Part shown: positions 1 through 7,664 of the stretch, piece after piece
Layout of the letters: each line of letters begins with the position of its first letter
Position numbering within the stretch: the first letter of the stretch is position 1
From: Halocaridina rubra
Lineage: Eukaryota > Arthropoda > Malacostraca > Decapoda > Atyidae
DNA: 13,354 bases
Reading direction: 5' to 3'
NCBI GenBank assembly: GCA_037179515.1
Contig: JAXCGZ010022285.1
Coordinates: forward strand, 1-13,354
The notes under the pieces: model-generated
What the model was told of the DNA's origin: nothing
What the model saw: only the letters and a program-made list of their open reading frames with translations
Databases searched by the model: none
Made by a program: the position numbers and the translations under genes

Positions 1-108
1 TACCTTTGGTAAAAAAGCTTCACTTTAATCCGCTGAACTGTAGATAGTAAATCATATTCTATTCAAGTGATTGAAGATCAATTCTATTTATGAATTGATA
101 TATTTATG
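1..108. other. AT-rich flank, no gene seen
   Basis: AT-rich sequence at the left edge, beyond the 3' end of the minus-strand LINE that ends at about 109. I see no coding frame, repeat array or RNA gene. It is presumably the genomic flank into which element 1 inserted. No clear target-site duplication could be matched by eye to the 5' side of element 1, which is truncated or joined to another element. Confidence 0.5.
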
Positions 109-525
109 TTTTTTTTATATGAGTGTGACACCGGGACGGGCAAAAACTGCCCTAATCAATAACAAACAAACTAACAAACATGTATATCCTTTTTTGTACA
201 ATGGTTATTCTTCTGAAAGTGAAAGTAACTTATAAGTAGACATGTAAATGAACTAATAAGTAAGAGAATAATACATGCAGTTAGAATAAATGTAGCTTTC
301 CCAGAAAAGAATAATGCTGTAATAAAAATGTTAACAATAATGTTAATAATACAGTAGTAATAATAACACTCGATACAGTATCGTTTTTATCGGCATCATC
401 ACCATATCTGTTCTCCTTACAATGACTTAGAGAACAGAGAAGTCGATATCAGTTTACATATAGAGAGGTTAGTGTTAAGGGAAATTGCATGAAATCATTA
501 TGTTTAGTTTATGTGTGAGCAGCAA
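109..525 (-). other. 3' UTR of element 1 with terminal hairpin and A-rich tail
   Basis: Non-coding AT-rich sequence between the ORF end and the A-rich tail. The last 45 bp carry a perfect 5-bp hairpin, GGGCA/TGCCC on either strand, at 138-152 with a 5-nt loop, followed in element sense by GTCCCGGTGTCACACTCAT and the A run. The same terminal sequence, with one or two differences, recurs at the right edge of the window in the opposite orientation. This identifies it as a family-specific 3' end rather than chance flank. LINE reverse transcriptases commonly recognise such 3' structures; that role is inferred here. Confidence 0.7.
138..152. repeat. Terminal stem-loop of element 1
   Basis: GGGCA at 138-142 and TGCCC at 148-152 are exact inverted repeats around a 5-nt loop. 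The stem lies about 22 bp inside the A-tail junction of element 1 and immediately next to the GTCC(C/T)GGTGTCAC box shared with the copy at the right edge. Confidence 0.6.
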
Positions 526-1270
526 CTATTTGTCCAAAAGAAAACTATATAGTTTGCCTTTGAAAGCTGTGAAGGAGGATGCATTTTTAAGATGCTCTGG
601 AATATTGTTCCAAAGTGTTGGCCCTTTAATAGTGATCATCTTTGAACCTGCTTCTGTGTTTGTTCTTTGAATAAAGATTTCACTGCTTTGTCTTGTGTTG
701 GTTTCCCTTATATCCCTGACTGTTTTTATATCAAATAGCCAGCTAGGATAATGATGGTCCAAAATTTTTTATACAAAAGCATAAATAGCATAAGCGACCT
801 TGTTTTCTGCCCACAGCCACCTAAGTTTAATGAGAGCTGGTGTGAGGTGGTAATATTTTCTTTTTCCTCCCAGGGCAACTCGAGCTGCAAAATTAATAAG
901 CTTCTGTATTCTGTTTATCTGAGTCTTAGTGGTAGTTCCCTAAGCAGTTGTGCCGTAATTAATGTGACTTAGGGCTAGAGATTCAACAACGGTTATTCGA
1001 GTGGTAGTCTCAAAATTGTCTTTTATACATGATAAGTACGTTAATGTTCCTGTAACCTTTTTGCATACTTTATCTATGTGGGATCAAACAACATGTAGTT
1101 ATCAAAGTGAATTCCTAGGTTTTTGGCTGTTTTGCTAGGTGTAATAATATTGCTGCAAAAATTAATTGTTGGTTTTTTGGAATTTGTGCTATATGGAACA
1201 TTGAACCAATAAACATGCATTGTGTTTTACTTTCGTTTTAATTTTTGACAGTGTTTTTTCTGCTCTTAAG
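526..1270 (-). pseudogene. C-terminal region of element 1 RT protein
   Basis: Downstream of the RT palm in element order, conserved LINE C-terminal blocks can be read: SKTAKNLGIHFDNYMLFD (about 1140-1085), VCKKVTGTLTYL, ESLALSHINYGTTA (about 985-950), TQINRIQKLINFAARVALGG (about 915-855), then LDHHYPSWLFDIKTVRD and GPTLWNNIPEHLKNASSF before the terminal stop just above 526. The last 145 codons share one frame with two in-frame stops, one near 946 and one near 764. At least one frameshift lies in 1150-1200. The GPTLWN...F...LL ending is the usual C-terminus of proteins of this family, so the ORF end and the start of the 3' UTR can be placed with confidence. Confidence 0.82.
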
Positions 1271-1271
1271 G

Positions 1272-2230
1272 TTAGCTCTTGGAGATTATCAATATCACCG
1301 CTAAGGAGTAGTTGAGTGTCATCTGCATATTGTACGAGAAGAGGATAGGACCAAGTCCTGATCCATGTGGAACACTAAATGATAAATTTTTTGTTATAGA
1401 TATAATGCTGTTGAGACGTATAGACTGTTTGCAATTAGATAGATACTCTTTACACCAGTTCAGATCAATATTTAGGTTAGTACGTTTAATTATAAGAATT
1501 TCATGGTTTACACTGTCAAAGGCTTTTGATAAGTCTGATAATACAAGCAGAGATATTTTTTTCATTTCTATATTATTATAGAAACTATTCGTAACTTTGA
1601 GCAGTGCAGTTTCCGTAGACAGTTTTGGTCTGAAACCATGTTGGTTAATAGCTAATAGTCTATTTGACTCTAAATATGACATAAGTTGGCATGCAATAAT
1701 TTTTTCTAATATTTTGGAGAACATGGGTAGCAGGGAAATGGGACGATAGTTTGTCACATCTTCTCTGTCCCCCTTTTTATGCTGAGGTATTACATGTGAT
1801 TTTTTCCAAGAGTCAGGAATCTTTTTAGTAACAATGGAAGTGTTCATAATAGTTAGAGTATAAGATACAATCATGGGTAGAGCATCTTTGATGAATTGAA
1901 ATGGTATACCATTTGGACCATAAGAGCCAGAGTTTCTTAGGCTCTGTATGGTAAGAATTAGGGTAGCACAATTGATAGGATTTATCTATAAGTACTCTCT
2001 TGTGTTTACATTGGAAGAATTGACATTTAAGTACTTACTCATATTCACTGAGTTGATGTTTTCTTGTGTTTTCTCATATGTATTTTTGCCAGTGTTAGCA
2101 AAATAGTTATTAAAGTTTTCCGCTTTGTATTTCAACTCCGTAATATTTTGATAACTTTCTGAGGTAGTCTTTTCATATGGTATCATGCTTCTTATCACTT
2201 TCCATGTTGCTGCTGTATCATGTCTAGAGT
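1272..2230 (-). pseudogene. Reverse transcriptase remnant of element 1 with internal deletion before the YADD motif
   Basis: One reading frame runs from a DSRHDTAATWKV block near 2227 down to about 1340, broken only by a TAG at 1986-1988. It carries the RT fingers and palm in order: SGSYGPNGIPF (about 1930), SWKKSHVIPQHKKGDRE, NYRPISLLPMFSKILEKII, QHGFRPKLSTETALL and LSDLSKAFDSVNHEIL with the first catalytic Asp, then SVPHGSGLGPILF. The family norm at the last block is VPQGS, so Gln has become His. Directly after GPILF the frame is lost: the catalytic QYADDTQLLL is present at about 1345-1310 in another frame, and the dozen or so residues that normally separate the two motifs are missing. The copy could not make active enzyme. 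It is joined upstream by a frameshift near 2232 to the linker at 2233-2772. Confidence 0.87.
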
Positions 2231-2232
2231 CA

Positions 2233-2772
2233 TTAAATTATTCTTTTGTAAAAGTCTTTTTTGCTTACCTTAATGAGATATCTGACCCGTTTCTTTTCTG
2301 CTTTATAATGTTCTCGGAGAGTCATATCATATCTATTAATCTTTAGCTCTTTTTGTATTTGATTTCTGATTTGCATTGCCTCTTTGATGTCATTAGTTAG
2401 CCAGGGGGCTGAGGGGCAGGTTATTTTTCTTGTTACAATGGGTGCACAAGTATCTAAGCATTCACGGAAGACTTTTGTTAGAAGCTCAACCTGCAAATCG
2501 ACGTTATCTGTGTTTATAATTCTATTAAGTACATTTGTGTTTATGATTAATGCTTCACAAAAGATATCAGGGGAGTAATTTTTTAGACACCGGAATGTCT
2601 TGAGGAGAGGCTTCCTTTTGGGCTTGTTTATGTATAGCATAGCAATGTTGAGCTCGTGATCTGCAATTGGGCTGGGAACTACGTCCCAATAGGGTATACT
2701 TTCCACTTTATTTGTTATTATCAGATCTATTAGAGTCCTAGAATTAGGGGTTATGCATGTGGGTTTTGTCAC
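2233..2772 (-). pseudogene. End of endonuclease and endonuclease-RT linker of element 1
   Basis: An open stretch of 179 codons without its own start. The first residues are the C-terminal part of the endonuclease (TLIDLIITN, then PSPIADHE, the Ser-Asp-His-like position reading as Ala-Asp-His). The rest is the basic, helix-prone linker usual between endonuclease and RT in this LINE group, with an SAPWLTNDIKEAMQIRNQI block and a Lys/Arg-rich tail. It ends at a TAA that lies at a frameshift point, since the neighbouring frame continues the conserved sequence immediately. It is part of the broken second ORF, not a separate gene. Confidence 0.8.
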
Positions 2773-3255
2773 TATTTGTGTTAACTTCAGTGTTGATCAC
2801 CCTTTTCATTTTATCTGCTGAGAGCAAGTCCTCATTAAAGTCACCAAGTATGTATACGGGGTTATGGCACACAGATATTTCTGAATGTTTCTAGCAGATG
2901 ACTGAATGAACTGGAAGGTGCTTTAGGGTGACGGTAAACACACCCTACAATGAAAGATGGAAGTTTCTGATACTGCACAGTGATCCATAAATCTTCGAGC
3001 TCTTCAGTTTATTCTAGACCTGTGGTTATTTCTGATGCACTAAGATAATTTCTAACATAACTACAGACCCCACCCCCTCGGCCATGGTTATTGCAAAATA
3101 TTTTAAACTCTGAGATATTCACATATTTATTTTCAGTTGTAGGAGGAAGCCAAGTTTCACTTACACAGAGGATGTCTATGTTGTAGTCTTTTGTTAGCAT
3201 TATTATTTCCTCAAAATGAGCAAGAAAGGGACTGAGCGTTCACATGTACTATTGT
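2690..3255 (-). pseudogene. Endonuclease domain remnant of element 1
   Basis: This is the apurinic/apyrimidinic-like endonuclease that nicks target DNA to prime reverse transcription. Read on the minus strand, the pieces come in the right order: VHVNAQSL (near 3250), DILCVSETWLPP with the catalytic Glu (about 3165-3130), GRGGGVCSYV (about 3080), then after an in-frame TAA at 3009-3011 the same frame continues through VGCVYRHPKAPSSSF (about 2945). A frameshift near 2875 leads into YILGDFNEDL (about 2850), another near 2785 leads into KPTCITPNSRTLIDLIITN, and the domain closes with IADHE (about 2660). A further frameshift near 3230 separates the first motif from the rest. Key residues Glu, Asp-Asn and Asp-His are still recognisable, but translation is impossible across at least three shifts and one stop. 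Confidence 0.85.
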
Positions 3256-3414
3256 TAACTCTTACCATGTAATAAAGGCCCTGGCACAAGAAAACACCAA
3301 GATGAAGGAAAAGAAAAAGGTTAAGGACAAGGCAGAGATGAGGTCACATCACACAAAGGAAAACGACAGACAGAAAAATCAGTGAAAGTACAGAGGACCC
3401 TGAGATATGGAGGA

Positions 3415-4150
3415 CTAGGCACTGAAATGACGATAGATCCGCTTTTTGAAGGATGATAGGTCATAAGAATCAGGAAAGACAGAAGGAGGAAAAGAGTTCC
3501 AGAGTTTGGAGGTAGATGGGAAAAAGCAGTCGCTGCACTGACCAATCCGCGAGCTACAAATCTCCACACAGTACCTGTGAGATGAGGCCGCTTGGCAAGT
3601 GTTACGCGCCTTCGGCAGTGGAGGAGGGATGCAACTCGCCAACTCATCAGAGCAGCGATGGAAGTAGTAGCGACAGAAAAGAGAAAGGTAAGATACCTTG
3701 CGGTGAAGAGAAAGAGAATCAAGATCAGAAGAAAGAGAAGGATCATTAATGAGTCTGACTGCCTTAGATTCAACACTATCGAGGAGATAAGTATAAGAAG
3801 AAGCACTCCAGATGTGTGAGCAGTATTCTAAGCAGGGATGGATAAGACCTTTATAAATATTATGTAGCTGTAAAGAGGAAAAGTAATGATGGAAACAAAA
3901 GAAAACCCCCTATTTTTTGCATGAAGGATTAGAAATTTGGGTTATGTGATTCCTCCAAGACAAGTTAGAGGCTATATGGATTCCTAATTTGTTGATAGAA
4001 TTAAGGGGGTAAATTTCGTTGTTTCGAAGACAAATAGGATTATCAGGAGGAGAAGAAGATAAATAGATAGCCAGAAACTGTGTCTTGGAGGCATTGAATT
4101 TAACTAAATTTTGAGTGCCCCATTCAGATACCCTCTGCAAATCGGAGTTG
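3415..4150 (-). pseudogene. C-terminal region of element 2 RT protein
   Basis: After the frameshift near 4150, one frame runs to the natural stop at 3415. It carries LQRVSEWGTQNLVKFNASKT (the RT thumb-side block), INKLGIHIASNLSWRNHI, an in-frame TAG at 3910-3912, then IYKGLIHPCLEYCSHIWSAS, LDSVESKAVRLINDP, LASCIPPPLPKARNT and SKLWNSFPPSVF near the end. Cys and His residues in this region fit the Cys/His-containing C-terminus seen in several LINE families, though I do not see a clean zinc knuckle. One stop aside it is intact, which suggests a younger copy than element 1. Confidence 0.82.
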
Positions 4151-5170
4151 AGAGTAGAAAAAAAGTGTGATATGAGACTGATTGCGAGTAGGAGATGAAG
4201 GTTGTGAAGAAAAGGCAGAGGAAAAGTGAAGGGTAGAATCATCAGCAAGGGCATGAAGAAGAGAGGAAGATGGGGATTGTAGAAGATCATTGATGAAGAG
4301 AAGGAAGAGAGTAGGTGAAAGAACAGAGCCCTATGGAACACCACTGGTAACAGAATAAGGGCTAGATGTCGCACCATCAACAACTATAGATATAAAACGG
4401 TCAGAAGGAAAACTGGAAATTAGAGTACAGAAAGAAGTTATAAAGCCATAGGCAGGGAGTTTGGCCAACAGAGCCTTGTGCCAGACTCTGTCAAAAGCCT
4501 TAGAAATATCAAGGACGACGACAAAGGATTCCCCAAAGTTCCTCAGAGAAGATGACCATACCTGAGAAAGATAGGACAGGAGGTCACCAATGGATCTTGC
4601 CTTGTGGAAACCGCACTGGTGTTCGGAGGTAAGTGAGTTAGATCCAAGGCATTTCAGTAAGTGAGAATTGAGCAAAGTTTTGAAAACTTTAGCAATGGAG
4701 AAGGTTAGGGCAATAGGTCGGTATTTTGAAGGAATAGAGTGGTCACCCTTCTTAGGAACAGGTTGAACTAGAGCATGCTTCCAAGATGAAGGATTGATTC
4801 TGATTGACAAAATGAGGCAAAAAAGACAGGAAAACACTGGAGCCAGTTCATCAGCAACCTCCTTAAGGCGCCATGCAGGGTTACCATCGATTCCAAATGC
4901 CTTGTTTGTATTTAGCAAACAAAGAACCTTATGAACATTGTGTGAAGAAAGGATAAGGGAGGGTATAGGGTTAGAGAGGGGTAAAGATTGAGGAACAGGT
5001 GTGCTGGAATAGTTTATAGAAGAGTTGGCAGAAAAATGAGAGCCCAAGAGAGTGGCTTTGTCAGTGGGAGAGCAAGCTATAGAGCCATCAGAACGAATGA
5101 GAGTGGGAAAGCTTGAGTTACAAAAGTTTTTGGAGAGGTTTTGGCTAAGGACCATTTGCATTATTGCCAA
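4140..5170 (-). pseudogene. Reverse transcriptase of element 2, with premature stop
   Basis: An RNA-dependent DNA polymerase fragment of about 340 codons. The open frame from 5170 covers the RT fingers and palm: motif order is GIDG, KYRPIAL, QCGFHKARSIGDLL, VVVLDISKAFDRVWH (first catalytic Asp) and TSGVP. A TAG at 4331-4333 replaces the Gln of VPQGS, consistent with a single C-to-T change. The same frame continues past it with GSVLSPTLFLLFINDLL and LHALADDSTL, so the catalytic Asp pair survives. The frame then shifts near 4150. The Met at 5170 is not the native start: the element is truncated there and the upstream sequence is unrelated. Confidence 0.85.
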
Positions 5171-5245
5171 CTTTTGTTAGCTCAATTGCTATAGCGACTG
5201 GGCTCCAACCAGGAAATCCCAAATTAGACCTCCCAGAGTGGTTGT
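5171..5245 (+). repeat. tRNA-like head of a probable tRNA-derived SINE
   Basis: The spacing fits a tRNA exactly: 7-nt acceptor side, TA, D-arm GCTC-8 nt-TAGC (5180-5195), one base, anticodon arm ACTGG-GCTCCAA-CCAGG (5197-5213, inner four pairs perfect, anticodon position TCC), 5-nt variable loop, and a T-arm position with loop TTAGACC (5224-5230). The A-box region TTAGCTCAATTG is close to the pol III consensus. The B-box is eroded, T- and acceptor stems do not pair and U33 is C, so it is not a working tRNA. Loss of acceptor pairing with a retained D-arm is typical of SINE heads. The body would continue rightward, perhaps to about 5400; its end is not visible. Confidence 0.55.
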
Positions 5246-5954
5246 ACGCCCTCTCTTCGTCAGAATTAAGTGTATTCAAGTTCCTTGTATGGCAGCTCTT
5301 GTCATCTCGGCATCCACATTGAGTTCACCAATAGATGTGTAGTGTTTGTTACTGAAGGATATAATATCTTTACAAATTTGAGCATCTACAAGGGCAAATA
5401 ATGCCTCTTTAATATATAGATAAACAAATGACTACGTATACTGTATTTCCCTTTGACACAAAAAATCACATTGTATTATTTTGTTGTCGTTTTTCTGATG
5501 ACCTCCTGTTTCTATATATTTGATGGCTACTTTTATGAGGAAGGGCCTTCTCTCCTCTCTTCATTATAGCGGCCTCATTTGTTATTTTTTTTTTATTCCC
5601 TTAGAAACCCTACAAAGGGCCTAAATAGGTTTGAGATATTAACATAAATATTTTTTTTATTGTAGTACCATGTGTAAGGCATTATTAGTCCAAAGGAGAG
5701 TTGAACTTATAAACAGCGACTTTATCACTATCCTTCTAACACCTCAAATGTTTTTGAAATTGACATGGGAGTATGCGTAAGTGATTTGTTTATTGTAACC
5801 CTCTTCTGTCAAAAAATTCGGGCCGAAGGATATCTGCACAGATTATCACGATGACTTGAACAGTTTTCTCTTGTCCTGTGAGATACGGATAATTCTGCCA
5901 TACAAAATGTAATGATCTCTCTTAAAACTAGAAACTATCATGTAACCCCTTTTT

Positions 5955-5955
<1 letters not shown>
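5246..5955. other. Intergenic, possible SINE body then AT-rich spacer
   Basis: No coding frame or recognised domain. The first 100-150 bp may be the body of the SINE that begins at 5171. The rest is AT-rich with short homopolymer runs (T9-T10 near 5588, T8 near 5653). I see no RNA gene or longer repeat structure. Confidence 0.4.
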
Positions 5956-6023
<68 letters not shown>

Positions 6024-6042
6024 CTACTACTACTACTACTAT
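5956..6042. repeat. Trinucleotide microsatellite (TTA)n followed by (ACT)n
   Basis: An uninterrupted TTA/ATT array from about 5956 to 6020 (about 21 units) passes, after CC, into six to seven ACT units up to 6042. The two arrays differ by one base per unit, so the second may have arisen from the first by substitution and spread. Confidence 0.95.
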
Positions 6043-6363
6043 AGCGCTATTGATTGTCTGCTCACAGTACTTGTGCTCAGTATCTTTGTAAAATACCCAA
6101 TATCTTTGTAATACATTGTCAGAACTCGTAACGATTATTTAGTGTGCAAATTTGATAGGAAGTGAGTGTGATTACCTATTGCCCCTTCAGTACCTTACGT
6201 CATGAAGCCAGTTTCTACCATTAGCTTGTTTATATTTTTTAAGGAAATTCGGAGTGCATGAATAATTGTGTAATGAATGAAATAGGTGCTACTGTCACAT
6301 GACTTACTCTGTACTTGACTGTATAACTTGTCACATAAATTGCTTGGTAAAAGTGTCACTCGA
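6043..6363. other. AT-rich spacer, nothing recognised
   Basis: Between the two trinucleotide arrays. Two nearly identical short segments, AGTATCTTTGTAAAATAC and CAATATCTTTGTAATACA (around 6078-6117), form a local imperfect duplication. No ORF or RNA gene is supported. Confidence 0.4.
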
Positions 6364-6383
6364 ATAATAATAATAATAATAAT

Positions 6384-6427
<44 letters not shown>

Positions 6428-6466
6428 TAATAATAATAATAATCTATCTCTATATATCTATCTATG
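6364..6466. repeat. (AAT)n microsatellite with interruptions, then CTAT-like repeat
   Basis: AAT units run from 6364 to 6443, with an inversion-like ATATTA interruption near 6382 and a TGA interruption near 6425. A degenerate CTAT/CTATAT stretch follows to about 6466. The Ile-rich ORF read across it is an artefact of the repeat. Confidence 0.9.
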
Positions 6467-7230
6467 TACAAGAGCCATATATATATTTCCCCTTATTAGA
6501 GGAAATAGCTGAGTCAAAATAAAATACCTTGGTTTTTTTGCGGAATGAAAATACAGTGGAAAGGAGTCCCCTCCCCTCCCTCCACACTATTTGATTGACT
6601 TTTACGACCCACAGGAAACGCAGAGGGAGTATTCTTGCCTCCCTCCCTCATAAGTAAGTAAATATATGAATAGATATAAGAATGATAGTAATGTATGCAT
6701 ATGGGAAAGGTACACCGTTGATTTTGGTATTAATGGAGAGAGAGGCTTTGTTATGGATTGGTCCTCCAGCAAATAAAAAGCGTAGGCTTTTTTTTTGTTT
6801 TTATCTGGAACTGCCCATAAGAAGATTTTTTTTCTTTTTTGTGCATTTAGAATTAATGATGAGTGTTTGACTATGAACCGTCCCTTATTGTCACTTTGAT
6901 CATCAGAGTAAGACCATTTGTGTGTGAGGTTATGCTCTTACTCTGAGAAGGTAGCAGCCTTTGGAAAGGCAGAGTGGCAACGTTAGTCTCTAATAAGACA
7001 GCTCCTAAGTGAGTGTATTTTTTTAAGAATTGACTTAAAATATTTATATACTATTGAGGTTTGTTCTCCCGTTTTCAGATTTATATTAGTTTTTCAGAAA
7101 GTTCTCGTAGAGAAGCGAATGTTACAAGGTGTTCAGTTCAGTTAAAGCTGCCAAAGCAATGGCGTCCGAGTTGTGCACCTCCTCCTACACGCAGCACCAC
7201 CTTAACCATTAACAATGCATAGGTCATTTC
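6467..7230. other. Spacer with pyrimidine-rich patches, no gene recognised
   Basis: No convincing coding frame. C-rich tracts lie at 6568-6583 and 6639-6649; on the minus strand the first gives three runs of three or more G plus a GG, so it could at most form an imperfect quadruplex. The segment 6597-6650, between these patches, resembles sequence I associate with dispersed arthropod repeats, but I cannot name the family. T-rich runs lie at 6789-6798 and 6826-6840. Confidence 0.4.
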
Positions 7231-7256
7231 GTGTGTGTGTGTGTGTGTGTGTGTGT
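7231..7256. repeat. (GT)13 microsatellite
   Basis: A pure GT array of 13 units. It is in inverted orientation to the (CA)15 array at 7481-7510, about 225 bp away, so the two could pair in single strands. Confidence 0.95.
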
Positions 7257-7478
7257 TTAAAGTGCAAGTATTTAGTACGGACTTACTTAACATTTTAGCG
7301 CTAGAACTCATGCCATATTTTGTTCGAGAAATGACCAGCGATCTCCAGTTGTGTACTCATTGTTGCTATTGTCTCAGTAGAAGCTAGGACATGACGAAAA
7401 CCACTTCTACCCTTTTCTTTTATATAATGAAATGGGTGAAATCTATCCAAGTGAGGAGTTGACATTATCAACCTCCCA

Positions 7479-7480
<2 letters not shown>

Positions 7481-7510
<30 letters not shown>
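7481..7510. repeat. (CA)15 microsatellite at the 5' edge of element 3
   Basis: A pure CA array ending at 7510, where non-repetitive element 3 sequence starts. The same dinucleotide on the same strand begins at the other end of the element at 10577. This array may therefore be one side of a microsatellite split by the insertion. Confidence 0.95.
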
Positions 7511-7512
<2 letters not shown>

Positions 7513-7662
7513 GGAAAGATCAAAAACTTGTTGCAAGAGGCAAGAAGGTTAAATGATGAAAGAAATGAGGAAGAGAAGAAAAATTTTCGTTACGGAATAA
7601 TTCCAGACAAAGGGGAGATAAAGAAGATAATGACAGAAGATCAGGGGATGGGGCCTCATTAA
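7510..7662 (+). CDS. Short upstream frame of element 3 (possible ORF1 tail), overlaps the main frame in the -1 register
   Basis: Fifty codons from an ATG at 7510, whose first base is the last A of the (CA)n array, to a TAA at 7660-7662. The protein is very charged (LLQEARRLNDERNEEEKKN) with no recognised domain. The frame is also open upstream through the CA repeat to an ATG at 7432, giving a Thr-His run, which is probably an artefact. The main endonuclease frame is -1 relative to it and is open from 7569, so the two overlap by about 94 nt. A canonical slippery heptamer, A AAT TTT, lies in the overlap at 7581-7587. It could be the end of a truncated first ORF, a leader peptide or chance. I do not recognise a function. 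Confidence 0.4.
7581..7587 (+). promoter_or_regulatory. Candidate -1 ribosomal frameshift heptamer A AAT TTT
   Basis: In the register of the upstream frame the codons read AAG AAA AAT TTT CGT, which gives the X XXY YYZ form A AAT TTT. Slipping by -1 puts the ribosome in the frame that stays open to 10487. Six bases downstream, GGAA-TAA-TTCC (7594-7604) can form only a weak 4-bp hairpin, and no strong pseudoknot is evident. The site is suggestive, not proven, because short A/T-rich heptamers also occur by chance. Confidence 0.35.
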
Positions 7663-7664
7663 GA

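Larger units (their letters stand above)
109..3265 (-). mobile_element. Element 1: degenerate non-LTR retrotransposon (LINE), near full-length second ORF
   Basis: In minus-strand reading order it holds an APE-type endonuclease (about 3255-2690), a linker (about 2690-1990), a reverse transcriptase (about 1985-1310), a C-terminal region ending at 526, a 3' UTR of about 415 bp (525-110) and an A-rich tail (T8 on the plus strand at 109-116). Motifs seen include SETWL, GGGVC, VYRHP, LGDFN, a DLIITN...DHE block, NYRPISLL, LSKAFDSVNHEIL and QYADD, all typical of Jockey/CR1/L2-group LINEs with one apurinic-type endonuclease and one RT. The frame is broken many times, so this copy is dead. Its 5' limit is set by where endonuclease homology begins (a VHVNAQSL block near 3250) and by the end of element 2; the exact junction is uncertain by about 20 bp. 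Clade assignment beyond the Jockey/CR1/L2 group is not safe by eye. Confidence 0.88.
3270..5170 (-). mobile_element. Element 2: 5'-truncated non-LTR retrotransposon (LINE), minus strand
   Basis: A second LINE of a different family from element 1. It has no endonuclease. The sequence starts in the linker just before the RT (a KNFCNSSFPTL block) and runs through RT, the C-terminal region and a 3' UTR of about 140 bp that is pyrimidine-rich in element sense. RT motifs AFGIDGNPAW, PVPKKGDHSIPSKYRPIA, EHQCGFHKARS, LDISKAFDRVWH, TSGVP(stop)GSVLSPTLF and LADDST occur in order. The coding part is less decayed than element 1: one TAG at 4331-4333, one frameshift near 4150 and one TAG at 3910-3912. The motif style (AFDRVWHKALL, ADDS) suggests the I/Jockey group; this is a by-eye guess. 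Its 3' end meets the 5' end of element 1 near 3265. Confidence 0.85.

Noticed and set aside
3516..3819. Lys/Arg-rich plus-strand ORFs opposite element 2
   Set aside because: They are antisense shadows of the element 2 C-terminal coding region.
5171..5242. Functional tRNA gene
   Set aside because: Acceptor and T stems do not pair, the B-box is eroded and the base before the anticodon is not T, so a SINE head or tRNA pseudogene fits better.
5956..6466. CRISPR-like or regulated tandem array
   Set aside because: These are simple trinucleotide repeats with no spacer structure, in a eukaryotic-looking sequence.
6328..6522. Ile-rich 64-codon ORF
   Set aside because: It is produced by the AAT microsatellite.
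6568..6583. G-quadruplex on the minus strand
   Set aside because: Only three runs of three or more G plus one GG are present, so a standard three-tetrad quadruplex is not supported.
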